64,000 bases of DNA from NCBI RefSeq assembly GCF_024453815.1, contig NZ_CP072934.1:2232001-2296000 (forward strand), in the 5' to 3' direction. Below, in pieces: positions 27,654 to 35,905 of this stretch. Each line of letters starts with the position of its first letter. Positions within the stretch are counted from its first letter, which is position 1. The position numbers and the translations under genes were made by a program. The DNA comes from Corynebacterium pseudogenitalium. GTDB lineage: Bacteria; Actinomycetota; Actinomycetes; Mycobacteriales; Mycobacteriaceae. Under the pieces are notes generated by a model. The model saw nothing but the letters and a program-made list of their open reading frames with translations, had not been told where the DNA came from and made no database searches.

Positions 27654-28466
27654 CTATCGTCTACCCCTGCGTATCCGTGGATCCGCCTTCAGTATCCTAG
27701 GAATTGGGTCGGATGCCGTGTAATTGTTCAGGACGTCGCTATCCAAATGCTTGAGCAGAATGAGCAGGCCATCGCGAGATTTTGCACAATTGATGTCGAT
27801 GAGTGGCTCTTGATGTCCAATTCTGTTCCGAAGTAGAACAACGCGGTTCATGATTCGGCTGACGTCGTCCGGATCAATTCGGTCAGTATCGGGAAGCGCG
27901 GAAAAGGCTTCGCACGTAATCTTTTGGTAGATTGCTTTGCGAAATTCATAGGTGACTTTATCGGGGTAGTACTGGACGGACCCATCTGGCGCTTTGATTG
28001 GTTCACGGTAAAAGAAATATTCTTTCCACTGGGATAAGGTGACCTGGGAGATCACATCATCTTTCGTGATTGGCTGTCCTTTTCGCGGATGATCTCCCCC
28101 GGTTAGACCGGTTCCCTCGTCTCGGATTTGCTTGGCTTTTATAGCTTTGTTTAACGCCGGATCAGAGATGCTCGCGCTCACCTTTGATAATGGTTCCTGG
28201 ACGTTTTGACGTGGTTGCAAAATCCAATCTGGGTTGCTTCGTGGGTTATTTTGAACACTCCAAATTTCGGCCTGTTCACAGATCTTATTCCGCAAAACCA
28301 CCTCAACAAGAGCAACTAAGTTCCACAAAGCGGCCGAGATTTCGGCGTCCCATTTGTAAAGCTTGATTGCTCGACCGGCATGGTCACCCATTTGTGACAG
28401 GTATTTCTCCATACGCTGCATACCGAGCGCCCGTACGACTCGCTTATCTTGCTCGGAACCATGCAT
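27654..28466 (-). CDS. Abi-like protein (Abi_2 family), second copy
   Basis: About 270 aa. It shows AIKLYKWDAEISAALWNLVA and VLRNKICEQAEIW near the N-terminus, KDDVISQVTLSQWKEYFFY in the middle, and VVLLRNRIGHQEPLIDI, which carries the RNxxxH HEPN-like motif. It is the same family as the 15.6-kb gene but distant in sequence. The probable role is abortive infection through RNA cleavage. The frame is open to 28532. The ATG at 28466 is preferred because GGGAGG precedes it; ATGs further in are possible. Low GC and isolated position suggest acquisition. Confidence 0.65.
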   Translation of the reverse strand: MHGSEQDKRVVRALGMQRMEKYLSQMGDHAGRAIKLYKWDAEISAALWNLVALVEVVLRNKICEQAEIWSVQNNPRSNPDWILQPRQNVQEPLSKVSASISDPALNKAIKAKQIRDEGTGLTGGDHPRKGQPITKDDVISQVTLSQWKEYFFYREPIKAPDGSVQYYPDKVTYEFRKAIYQKITCEAFSALPDTDRIDPDDVSRIMNRVVLLRNRIGHQEPLIDINCAKSRDGLLILLKHLDSDVLNNYTASDPIPRILKADPRIRRGRR

Positions 28467-28620
28467 TTCTATGTGTTGCCTCCCGCCGAATCCCCCTGTG
28501 AGGTAACACTGTAACACGGTCAATCGACGCATAGCGCTTGATGTATTTTCCAGTGTGAACTAGCATCACACACGAGAGGGTACAAGAAGGCGGTAATCGC
28601 CTCCTATGTATTCCGGATGG

Positions 28621-28681
28621 GAAGGGATCACGTCCGAATACCGGCTAGTGCCGAAGCATCGGACGGGGTCCCTTCATTTTT
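28621..28681. terminator. Long hairpin terminator
   Basis: GAAGGGATCACGTCCGA pairs with TCGGACGGGGTCCCTTC (two mismatches), followed by ATTTTTAG on the plus strand. Inner CCGGCTAGTGCCG adds a small second stem. Confidence 0.6.
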
Positions 28682-28795
28682 AGCTTGAGGGACATTTTGT
28701 GTTTCTTTGGCCCAAGCAGCTCGTGCGGCCTTCTCGCCAACGCGTCCGAAGTCCTATTGCCGGGCAAGCTCTTCTGGGGGCTTAAGTCCTCGAAG

Positions 28796-28927
28796 ATGAC
28801 GCAGTCCGAACGCGCTGCGACATTCTGGACACCGGTTGCACTGCTGATCGCGGGTGTGCTCGGCGCTGTCGCGCTGCCAGCGCTCAAGCCAATGCTGCCA
28901 GCCAACATCGCAGCAATGCTGCCGTAA
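28796..28927 (+). pseudogene. C-terminal remnant of a small membrane/secreted protein
   Basis: 43 codons from an ATG: MTQSERAATFWTPVALLIAG then VLGAVALPALKPMLPANI and the final residues. The hydrophobic tail is almost identical in DNA to 23013-23086. The pattern (hydrophobic helix, then a Met/Leu/Pro-rich tail) matches the end of the 16906 secreted protein, whose tail has HMLPAPVLNFL. There is no signal peptide, so this is probably a truncated relic, though expression as a 43-aa membrane peptide is conceivable. Confidence 0.45.
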
Positions 28928-28967
28928 CACCATCACGGCCCCTGCCACCCTAACCGAATACAGCTGC

Positions 28968-29014
28968 CTAATCGTCCAAGGTTTCCCCGAAACGCAGAAA
29001 CCTTGGTAGATTAG
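28968..29014. repeat. Left border hairpin of the AlbA_2-ATPase gene
   Basis: CTAATCGTCCAAGGTTTC pairs with GAAACCTTGGTAGATTAG (two mismatches and a 10-11-base loop). The same sequence appears in inverted orientation at 30856-30902 on the other side of the gene. It lies just upstream of the gene, so it could be an operator as well as a border. Confidence 0.6.
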
Positions 29015-29052
29015 ACATAGTTATTCAAACAATCGCAGGTCGGAGGGTTCGT

Positions 29053-30771
29053 ATGCAGCCCGGCTTTCACCCCCTGCGGCAAGATTTGGCTGAACAAGTC
29101 GACGCAATTCTGGCGACGGCAGCAGGTGGACGCGTCCATAGGACGACTGAAACCCAGGATGTCGACTTCAAGGAAGAAGCCGGACGTCGCAACGGGCCTG
29201 AGATCGAACCGGGCGCACCCCGGAACCCGATGGCGGCCACCAAACTCGCTGACGAAGTTGCCTGCATGGCCAACACCCCCGGCGGTGGTGCGCTCATCGT
29301 CGGTGTCGAAGACAAAACGGGGCGCATTATTGGGACGGAGTTGGACGTCGATTGGCTGCGGCAAGAAATTTACCAGCGTGTGCAGGTTGCCCCTTCCATC
29401 GAAGAACGAGTAGTTGAAGGGCAGCGGCTGTTGATCCTCTTTGTGGCAGCGTCCCAGCAACCAGTCCCCAACACGAGTGATCAGCTGCGCTGGCGCATTG
29501 GCGACTCGTGCAAGCCGGTGGACCTTTCCGAATGGTGGGAGTACCAGCGCTCACAAATGAATATCGACCCGATGGCACAGGCCTCCGACCTGGGAGTTGA
29601 GGACGTCCGGCCGCGTGCGCTTGAGATTGTTCGGCGTCAACAAGAAGCCTTCCGCGAGCTCACCGACGAGGAACTATTACGTGGACTCGGGGCACTCGAC
29701 GCGAACAACAACCTCACCCAAGCAGGCGTCACGCTCTTCGCCGCTGCCCCGCGCGCGGTACTCGAGCTCACAATTTTCGACGTCCACGGCGGCAACGTGC
29801 TGAATCGTGTCAGTGGCAACGCGGGGACGTCGGCACTTGAACAACTTGAGGATATCGAGCGAGCGCTGCGCATCGTGAACAAGAACAACACGATCGTGTC
29901 CGGGTTCGTGCACCAACCGATTCCACAGATTCCGCACAGCGCCGTACGTGAAGCCCTGCTCAACGCGATGATTCACCGCGACTGGAACCGACAAGAACCA
30001 GTCGACGTCCGCTGGATCGAACTCGACAGCACCCTCATCGTGCGCAGCCCCGGCCCATTCATGCCCGCCATCTCTGCGGCAAACGTGCTCAGCAACCGGG
30101 AAGCCCGCTACCCCGCCCTTGCCGACCTCTACCGCGCAATCGGCCTCGTGGACAAGCAGGGCGTCGGCGTTGACCGCATGTACCAATCCATGATCACGCT
30201 CGGCCACCGGTCTCCGGAGATCATCGAGGTTCCAGGACCATACATCGAAACGACGCTCGTGGGCGGCCAGCCTGAGCTGCCCGTGCTGGACCTCGTTTCA
30301 CGCATCGTGCCGACGCCCCGCCAGCGCGACACACGCATCGCCATCATCCTGTACCTCCTGTTCAACCACCCTTTCATCACCCGCCGAAGCGTTGCCGAAG
30401 CACTACAGTCCACGGAGGAAGCCGCCGAACTGGCCCTGACCGCGGCGCACCAAACGACGGTCAATGGCGAACCGCTGATCCGCAAGCATGGGGACGCGTG
30501 GCTCCTCAACGAGACAAGCCGTGCCGTACTCCGCGACCACGAATCCCCCACCTCGAAGCCCGCCTGGTACCTCGGCACCGACCCGGAAAACGCACGCAAC
30601 GTTGTGCTGCAATGGCTCTCCGTATTCGGCGAAATCCGGACCGCGGACCTCGTCGAACTTTGCGACATCTCCCGTTCCACGGCCACCAACCTCATCAGCG
30701 GGTGGGAAGACGACGGCCTACTCGTCGCCGTGGGCGGAGGGCGCTCCCGCAGGTACCGCAAGGGTGAGTAG
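29053..30771 (+). CDS. AlbA_2 (Schlafen-like) ATPase-HTH protein, copy 1
   Basis: 572 aa of the COG2865 type. An AlbA_2/Schlafen-like domain occupies about 1-130, with TQDVDFKEEAGRR and VACMANTPGGGALIVGVEDK. A GHKL-like ATP-binding domain follows with SAVREALLNAMIHRDW, LIVRSPGPFMP and LVDKQGVGVDRMYQSMITL. The C-terminus is a winged HTH region with LCDISRSTATNLISGW. Such proteins are called ATP-binding transcriptional regulators or RecG-like, and occur in restriction/defence islands. GGAGGG precedes the ATG. The gene is bracketed by inverted hairpins 28968-29014 and 30856-30902. Confidence 0.75.
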   Translation: MQPGFHPLRQDLAEQVDAILATAAGGRVHRTTETQDVDFKEEAGRRNGPEIEPGAPRNPMAATKLADEVACMANTPGGGALIVGVEDKTGRIIGTELDVDWLRQEIYQRVQVAPSIEERVVEGQRLLILFVAASQQPVPNTSDQLRWRIGDSCKPVDLSEWWEYQRSQMNIDPMAQASDLGVEDVRPRALEIVRRQQEAFRELTDEELLRGLGALDANNNLTQAGVTLFAAAPRAVLELTIFDVHGGNVLNRVSGNAGTSALEQLEDIERALRIVNKNNTIVSGFVHQPIPQIPHSAVREALLNAMIHRDWNRQEPVDVRWIELDSTLIVRSPGPFMPAISAANVLSNREARYPALADLYRAIGLVDKQGVGVDRMYQSMITLGHRSPEIIEVPGPYIETTLVGGQPELPVLDLVSRIVPTPRQRDTRIAIILYLLFNHPFITRRSVAEALQSTEEAAELALTAAHQTTVNGEPLIRKHGDAWLLNETSRAVLRDHESPTSKPAWYLGTDPENARNVVLQWLSVFGEIRTADLVELCDISRSTATNLISGWEDDGLLVAVGGGRSRRYRKGE

Positions 30772-30780
30772 TAGTGGTGC

Positions 30781-30847
30781 GGGTTTCGGGGTTCCGGGGT
30801 GGAAGGTGTGTTGCCAAGTTTGCTCGGGATTTTGTGAACAGAATTGC
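30781..30847 (+). repeat. Family B repeat after the AlbA_2 gene
   Basis: GGGTTTCGGGGTTCC, then GGTGGAAGGTGTG and the core TTTTGTGAACAGAATTGC, followed after 8 bases by the right border hairpin. It belongs to the same subfamily as the copy after panC. Confidence 0.7.
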
Positions 30848-30855
30848 GCCTGCCC

Positions 30856-30902
30856 CTAATCTCCCAAGGTTTTCCTGAAACGTCGAAACCTTGGACGATT
30901 AG
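30856..30902. repeat. Right border hairpin of the AlbA_2-ATPase gene
   Basis: CTAATCTCCCAAGGTTTT and GAAACCTTGGACGATTAG form a stem. Reverse-complemented it matches the left border at 28968-29014 in both arms (the CGTCCAAGG arm and the AGATTAG arm exchange places), so the gene lies between inverted copies. Confidence 0.6.
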
Positions 30903-30940
30903 CCCCCTCTATTCTCGTAATGGCTGGTCAGGACCTCGCC

Positions 30941-31738
30941 TTACCACGGCACCGACGAGCCCGCCGGGACCTCCCAATGCTTCGGAACCAGGTTCCTGAT
31001 CTCGTTCGGCGTCTGCGGCGGCAACATATCAACAACTCGTCGGCCACCGCTCGGCCCCGGCATCACCGAGGTATCGACGGCACGCTGCGCATCGACCGTG
31101 TTCGCATGCACATCACCGTACGTGAGCACCGCGACCGCGAACCCGGCACCGTAACTAACCGTCGCGGTGGAGCTGCGCCGGTCGTCGGCCCAGCCGAACT
31201 TCGTGCCCTGCACACCGGGCAGTCTCGAGGTGCCGTAGTTCTGCGGGAAGCCATCCGCGGCGACGGGTGCCGCGTGCGCCATGCCACGCAGCAGTGGCGC
31301 AGCTACCGGATCGTGCCTGATGGCCTGCACAAACCTCGCGACGTCCACCGCCGACGTACTCGCCAATCCCCAATTGCCACGCCGTTGAGTGGCACTCAGT
31401 TTGAAGTCGCGCGCGATCGCATCAATGGCCTGCGGGTACGCCGCATCGAGAACGCTCGCGATGCCATCGCTCGAGGTGCGCACCATCTCCTCCACCATCG
31501 CCTTATGCCGCGGCGCCCCGTGGTACAGCACCCAATAGCCCAGGTAGAGCTTGCTCAGGCTCAGCGCCGGCCGCGCCTCCCACCCATTTCTCGACGCCTC
31601 CACTCCCCCACCCGCATGCACCACAGCAACTGCGGATCGGGGCGAAGCGGCGTCGCCACGCACGGAGATCGCCGAAGCACTCGGCGCTACAAGAACTGCG
31701 AGCACGAACGCGATAAACAGGGCAATGAACTTCTTCAC
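30941..31738 (-). CDS. Secreted serine hydrolase, beta-lactamase-like
   Basis: 265 aa. The signal peptide (VKKFIALFIAFVLAVLVAPS, cleavage after ASA) starts at a GTG preceded by AGGAGG 6 bases upstream. The mature part has ALSLSKLYLGYWVLYHG, where SLSK fits the SxxK nucleophile motif of penicillin-recognising enzymes. TSSDGIASVLD stands at the SxN position and GTKFGWADD at the KTG-like position. It is probably an exported hydrolase acting on the cell wall or a small ester; it is too divergent to call a beta-lactamase. The frame is open to 31816, but the GTG start gives a proper signal peptide. Confidence 0.6.
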   Translation of the reverse strand: MKKFIALFIAFVLAVLVAPSASAISVRGDAASPRSAVAVVHAGGGVEASRNGWEARPALSLSKLYLGYWVLYHGAPRHKAMVEEMVRTSSDGIASVLDAAYPQAIDAIARDFKLSATQRRGNWGLASTSAVDVARFVQAIRHDPVAAPLLRGMAHAAPVAADGFPQNYGTSRLPGVQGTKFGWADDRRSSTATVSYGAGFAVAVLTYGDVHANTVDAQRAVDTSVMPGPSGGRRVVDMLPPQTPNEIRNLVPKHWEVPAGSSVPW

Positions 31739-31793
31739 AGGGGCCTCCTGAAAATGCCACTTCCAGGAAGTGTAGCCAGAAGAGTCAGAAAAA

Positions 31794-31827
31794 TGTGAAC
31801 AGATCTGCATGTGCAAATCTGTTCACA
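31794..31827. terminator. Palindrome built from two facing family B cores
   Basis: TGTGAACAGATCTGCA (31794-31809) and TGCAAATCTGTTCACA (31812-31827) form a 16-bp stem with one mismatch and a 2-base centre. It lies between ddh and the serine hydrolase, both on the minus strand. It may terminate ddh transcription. The arms are close to the family B half-site. Confidence 0.55.
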
Positions 31828-31867
31828 AAATCTCTAAGGGCCTTTTGCGGCACCTTCTACCCGTGAG

Positions 31868-32824
31868 TTAGACGTCGCGGGCGATCAGGTCGTCGAGAGC
31901 GACCGGGGAGAGCAGGTACGGCGGGACCTCCAACACCGTGAACGCGCCCGACTTGCCATCCTCCGCGAGGCGGGCAGCCGCGCGCGCGTACGCGACGGCG
32001 ACGGCGCCGGTGAAGTCGGGGTTGCTGGAGAGTTCCAGGGTGTACTCGACAAGCTGGTGGTTCTCGCCGACGCCACCAGTGGTGATCACGTGACCGCCGT
32101 GCGGCATGCCGGAATGCTCGCGGACGAAGGTGGCGTCGTCAATAAAGTTGACCTCTACCTCGTAGCCGACGAAGTAGTCCGGCATCGTGCGGATGGTGTG
32201 CTCGATGGCGGCGGTGTCGGCGCCATCCTCCGGCACGATGTAAACGACGCGCTTGTGGGCGGACTTGCCGTCGAGACCCTCGGTCTCGCCGCGGCGCGCG
32301 CGATCCAACGCATCCGGCGCTGGGATCGTGTACTGCACACCCTTCGCGACGCCCTCAATCCTGCGCACCGCATCCGAGTGACCCTGCGACAAGCCCGGGC
32401 CCCAGAACGTGTGCTGCTGCGCATTCGGCAGAATTGCCTCCGCCATCGCGCGGTTCAACGAGAACATGCCCGGGTCCCAACCAGTGGAAACGATGGACAC
32501 CGTGTTGTGCTCGCGCGCGACCTCGTCCATCGCCTTGCGATGACGTGGGATGTCACGGTGGTTATCGTAGGTGTCCACGGTAGGCACGTACTTCGCAAAC
32601 TCCGGCGCCTGCTCCGGAATATCCGTCGCCGAACCCAGGCACAGAATCGCGACGTCAATCTCGTCCTTGTACTGGCCAAACTCCGCCACCGGCAACACGC
32701 GGGTGTCCGTGTCCAGCTTGCTGCGGCGCGAGAAGATCGCCGACAACTCCATATCCGGCTGCAGCTTCACCAGCTGCTCCACGCTCTTGCCCAAGTTTCC
32801 ATAGCCGACAATGCCAACACGCAT
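31868..32824 (-). CDS. ddh: meso-diaminopimelate D-dehydrogenase
   Basis: 318 aa, very close in layout to the Corynebacterium glutamicum enzyme. The N-terminal Rossmann motif is VGIVGYGNLGKSVEQLV, and SRRSKLDT contributes to NADPH binding. Substrate and dimer blocks are SATDIPEQAP, TVDTYDNHRDIPRHRKAMDE, STGWDPGMFSLNR, TFWGPGLSQGHSDAVRRIEG, RTMPDYFVGYEVEVNFID and GMPHGGHVITTGG, ending SPVALDDLIARDV. It reductively aminates tetrahydrodipicolinate to meso-diaminopimelate for lysine and peptidoglycan in one step. This gene is the best taxonomic marker in the window. Confidence 0.96.
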   Translation of the reverse strand: MRVGIVGYGNLGKSVEQLVKLQPDMELSAIFSRRSKLDTDTRVLPVAEFGQYKDEIDVAILCLGSATDIPEQAPEFAKYVPTVDTYDNHRDIPRHRKAMDEVAREHNTVSIVSTGWDPGMFSLNRAMAEAILPNAQQHTFWGPGLSQGHSDAVRRIEGVAKGVQYTIPAPDALDRARRGETEGLDGKSAHKRVVYIVPEDGADTAAIEHTIRTMPDYFVGYEVEVNFIDDATFVREHSGMPHGGHVITTGGVGENHQLVEYTLELSSNPDFTGAVAVAYARAAARLAEDGKSGAFTVLEVPPYLLSPVALDDLIARDV

Positions 32825-32938
32825 AATGCGCCTCCCTTTCCTCGTGGCCCTTTGGGCTCGTGGCTTCTGGGCTGTTTGCCCATAAATTACGGGCCTACTT
32901 TACTCGCACATCGGTTGTGAGGGAATGCGCACGACGGG

Positions 32939-32982
32939 TTGGTGGCAGGTTGGTGGCTTGTTGGTGGCTTGCTGGTGGCTTG
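32939..32982. repeat. 11-bp tandem repeat, four units
   Basis: Four copies of TTGGTGGCTTG with two units slightly altered (TTGGTGGCAGG and CTGGTGGCTTG). It is a minisatellite in the spacer upstream of ddh that may vary between strains. Confidence 0.7.
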
Positions 32983-32989
32983 GTCACAG

Positions 32990-33195
32990 GGAGCGAGTGC
33001 CAAAGGACGCAATTTCGGTTTTGGAAACGGCTGTTTTCCCAGGTCGTGAATTTTCGGGTGCGTCCTTTGGCACTGGCTCCGCTGGCGAAAGGGTTTCTAG
33101 CAATTAGCTGTGCACCAGAACCCGGGTTTTTGGCGGGGCTGGAGGGTAAAAGGCCAGGTCGCTGATTGCGCGAGGTGGAATTTGGTGCACCCGGC
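32990..33195. repeat. Family A repeats, cluster 3
   Basis: One unit has arms GAGTGCCAAAGGACGCA (32995-33011) and TGCGTCCTTTGGCACTGG (33060-33077) around TTTTCCCAGGTCGTGAATTT. A second partial unit (about 33145-33192) has AAGGCCAGGTCGCTGATT and GGAATTTGGTGCACCC. Both occupy the gene-free stretch between ddh and the second AlbA_2 gene. Confidence 0.65.
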
Positions 33196-33215
33196 GCCCT
33201 CACACCGAAAGATAT

Positions 33216-33348
33216 AGAAAGAGATAGAAAGATATCGAAACAAATTGCTGACCTGCACAAATAACATTTCGGCGAGGCTTCCAGGCTCCCTATATCTTTC
33301 CGATATCTTTCAACTCCCAAAATTGGCTCCGAAAAGAATTACCTGGGG
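33216..33348. repeat. Left 133-bp direct repeat flanking AlbA_2 gene 2
   Basis: Begins AGAAAGAGATAGAAAGATAT, continues CGAAACAA and CTGACCTGCACAAA, then TATCTTTCCGATATCTTTCA, and ends AAAAGAATTACCTGGGG. GAAAGATATCG and CGATATCTTTC make an internal inverted repeat. The ATG of the gene lies 17 bases after its end. It matches 35098-35229 in order and orientation; the middle ~35 bases differ. Confidence 0.75.
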
Positions 33349-33365
33349 AATGTACAATCTGCCAC

Positions 33366-35099
33366 ATGGTCACGGAATCAGCTTGGGACGCGCTCCCCTC
33401 GTATGTTCGTTTAGCGCTGGAGGCGATTCATGATGGAGCGACGGCGGACTCGCAAGAGTCGCTGATTTTGGAATTCAAGGAGGATCCCACTGCTCGTGAG
33501 GGGAAGGGCGGGAGGGCGAAGCTCGTCGAGAAGCTGTTGAATGAGGCTATTTGTATGGCCAACAGCGAGGCGGCGACGGGGCACATTGTTGTCGGCGTTG
33601 CGGACCGGACTCCCGGCGCGGGCGCATTCACTGGCACTGAGCTGGGCGAGGAGGACATTGCCCGCAGAATCTTCAATGGCACGAAGCCGAACATGAATGT
33701 GCAGGTCACAGCGGTGTATGCGTGGGGTGCTCGGCTTGTAGTGATTCACGTGCCGGAAGCTCGTGCGCTGTACACGCGGGGTGATGGTGCGGCGAAAAGG
33801 CGGACGGCGGACTCGCAGTTCTCGTGCCAGCCGATGACAGAGGAGCTACGCCGAGCGATTGATGCCGCGCGGCGAGACCCTGACTATTCGAACGACCCAG
33901 CCGATATCACTGTCGATGACCTGCAACTTCCCGTCATCGAGGAGGCTCGGCGGATGCTGCGGGAGCATCGCCGCTCGCGGGGCTCAGACGCGGCAGTCCC
34001 GCAGACCACCACTGGCCTGCTTCGAGAGCTCGGGCTCATGCGTGACGACGGCCAACTCAAGCGCGCCGCCGAAATCCTCCTCGCCCAACCAAACCCGACA
34101 GACGTGGTGGTCCGCCACCTGTGGCGCAGCATCCCAGGGCAAGAACCGCAGGCCACGCTCATTTCAGACCCTCTGCTGCTGGCGTTGCCACGCCTGCGAC
34201 GTCTGATTGCGGAAAATGGTGACCGCGAGATTGAGCGCGTGCAGTTTGCAGATGGTGAGGAAGTCGCCATCAGTAGGTTCCCGTCGCAGGCAGTCGACGA
34301 GGCCGTCTCGAACGCATTCATTCACCGCGACTGGCGCCTGCCCGGCCCAGTAGTGGTCGAGCAAACGAACCGCACGCTCAAGATCACTTCTCCGGGACCT
34401 CTCCCACCAGGCGTAACGGTTGATACATTGCTATCGACGCCCTCAGTGCCACGGAACAATCGACTCATGGCAGCGATGCGCACGCTCGGCCTCGCAGAGG
34501 AAAGCTCGCGCGGTTTCGACCGCATGTGGACCACCATGATCCGCACCGGCCGCAGCGCCCCGGAGGTAACCGCGACCGAGGCAAATGTGCAGGTGGTGCT
34601 AGCAGCGCAGCAGCCAGATACCAACTTCATCAAGGGCTTGCGGAAGCTTTCGGAGCGTTTCGGCGAGGAGGTCGTCGATAGTGTTGCGGCACTGATTGTG
34701 CTCTGGCACCTCAACTCCGCGCCGCTCATTACAGCAACAACGGCTGCACAGAAAACCCAGCTCACTACCCTTGAGGTACATGAGCTTATGGACGACCTCG
34801 TCGCCCGCGGCCTTCTCGACCCCGTCACCGACGCCGACGAGTGGACCCTCAGCGGTGAAGCCCGGAAACTCCTTAACCTGGGACAACCCGGCGACCTGGC
34901 CACCGTGAGCGTCCAGGAATGGATCGAGGCCAAACTCCACGACGGTGCCGCACTCCAATCCGCCGACATCGCCGACCAGACCGGTGTCAGCGTCGCCGAA
35001 GCAGGCCGGATCCTTCGACACTTGCGCAGCCTCGGGCGCGCGAAGATCGACCCGGATGGTCCTCCGCGAGGCCGCGGCACCCGTTGGATTCGGGCGTAG
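33366..35099 (+). CDS. AlbA_2 (Schlafen-like) ATPase-HTH protein, copy 2
   Basis: 577 aa, paralogous in layout to the 29-kb gene but divergent. The AlbA_2-like domain has ESLILEFKEDPTAREGKGGR, EAICMANSEAATGHIVVGVA and RLVVIHVPEARALYTRGDG. The ATPase part has DEAVSNAFIHRDWRLPG, LKITSPGPLPPGV and GLAEESSRGFDRMWTTMIRT. The C-terminal winged-helix region includes DIADQTGVSVAEAGRILRHL. Such proteins may regulate or degrade nucleic acid within defence loci. Its stop codon TAG overlaps the first bases of the right direct repeat, so gene and repeats form a single cassette. Confidence 0.72.
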   Translation: MVTESAWDALPSYVRLALEAIHDGATADSQESLILEFKEDPTAREGKGGRAKLVEKLLNEAICMANSEAATGHIVVGVADRTPGAGAFTGTELGEEDIARRIFNGTKPNMNVQVTAVYAWGARLVVIHVPEARALYTRGDGAAKRRTADSQFSCQPMTEELRRAIDAARRDPDYSNDPADITVDDLQLPVIEEARRMLREHRRSRGSDAAVPQTTTGLLRELGLMRDDGQLKRAAEILLAQPNPTDVVVRHLWRSIPGQEPQATLISDPLLLALPRLRRLIAENGDREIERVQFADGEEVAISRFPSQAVDEAVSNAFIHRDWRLPGPVVVEQTNRTLKITSPGPLPPGVTVDTLLSTPSVPRNNRLMAAMRTLGLAEESSRGFDRMWTTMIRTGRSAPEVTATEANVQVVLAAQQPDTNFIKGLRKLSERFGEEVVDSVAALIVLWHLNSAPLITATTAAQKTQLTTLEVHELMDDLVARGLLDPVTDADEWTLSGEARKLLNLGQPGDLATVSVQEWIEAKLHDGAALQSADIADQTGVSVAEAGRILRHLRSLGRAKIDPDGPPRGRGTRWIRA

Positions 35100-35229
35100 A
35101 AAGAGATAGAAAGATATCGAAACAATTCTCTGACCTGCACAAACGGCCAGAATTGCCACTTCTCGGCGCGTGATATCTTTCCGATATCTTTCAGAGCCTT
35201 AAAATGGTCCTAAAAAGAATTACCTGGGG
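35098..35229. repeat. Right 132-bp direct repeat flanking AlbA_2 gene 2
   Basis: Starts inside the stop codon of the gene with AGAAAGAGATAGAAAGATAT, then CGAAACAA and CTGACCTGCACAAA, later GATATCTTTCCGATATCTTT, and ends AAAAGAATTACCTGGGG. Same orientation as the left copy at 33216-33348. No promoter target follows immediately, so a purely upstream-operator role does not explain it. Confidence 0.75.
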
Positions 35230-35261
35230 TTTTACCTACCGGGGTGGAGGAGCGATTCTGA

Positions 35262-35312
35262 AACGTCCAGGTCGCAAACAGTCCACAATGGAATTTGCTG
35301 CACGGCACCGAC
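35262..35312. repeat. Family A fragment
   Basis: ACGTCCAGGTCGCAAACAG followed by ATGGAATTTGCTGCACGGCA keeps the core and right arm of family A in degenerate form, between the direct repeat and the toxin gene. Confidence 0.45.
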
Positions 35313-35320
35313 CGTGCCCA

Positions 35321-35905
35321 CTATCTTAAAACGTAATCAATAACCGTTGCGAAATTCGGACAGCCCGAGCGCTCTAGCATTACAGCAGTTATCGGCCGGT
35401 CCGCCGCTTTGATGCCCTTCACCTTCTCCCAATAAGCCTCGTTTTCCTGCGCCACCCTCTTACAAAGCCCTGGGAACGCCTCAAAAATGTGGCAAAAGAA
35501 ATCATCCGGAGTCACCACGTCAAACAGAAACTGCTGTGAGCCAACATAGTCAACGAGTCCCCTGTCGCTGGTGACGACGTACTGGACGTTGCCAGCCACG
35601 GCAGCGCTGAGAACGTGATGATCATGAATGTCCGCGTACCCATACTTGCCAACAGCAAAACCGGAGATTTCCCATTCCGCCACCGCACCGCGAATTCGCT
35701 TGAAGCGTTTTGAAATAGCACCCTCGGGAGCGTGTGGGTTATTTCTGCGCAAATGATACTGAGCTTCGGCGATAATATCCTCGGTCCACACTGGAAAGAA
35801 TGGTGGCTCGACATCTTTATCAGAGCCCAGGAAGAGAAGGAAGCACCAGTCGGTGAGAGTGCGCAAGTACCAGACGTTAGCGTCAAAAAGGACTGGAATA
35901 CTCAC
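35321..35905 (-). CDS. PIN-domain toxin-like ribonuclease
   Basis: 194 aa. PIN layout: first acidic residue in IPVLFDANVWYLR (Asp8), ILTFLxx-type helices with a central Glu/Asp region (WTEDIIAEAQYHL), ADIHDHHVLSAAVAG and VVTSDRGLVDYV, which supply the third and fourth acidic positions. PIN toxins cut tRNA or mRNA with Mg2+. The upstream gene overlaps it by 4 bases and encodes a DNA-binding protein, giving a standard antitoxin-toxin order. The long C-terminus (after 140) resembles the larger PIN proteins paired with excisionase-like antitoxins. Confidence 0.7.
   Translation of the reverse strand: MSIPVLFDANVWYLRTLTDWCFLLFLGSDKDVEPPFFPVWTEDIIAEAQYHLRRNNPHAPEGAISKRFKRIRGAVAEWEISGFAVGKYGYADIHDHHVLSAAVAGNVQYVVTSDRGLVDYVGSQQFLFDVVTPDDFFCHIFEAFPGLCKRVAQENEAYWEKVKGIKAADRPITAVMLERSGCPNFATVIDYVLR

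Noticed and set aside
35098..35229. CRISPR-like repeats near 33.2 and 35.1 kb
   Set aside because: Only two copies, 1.9 kb apart, with a gene between them and no spacer array.
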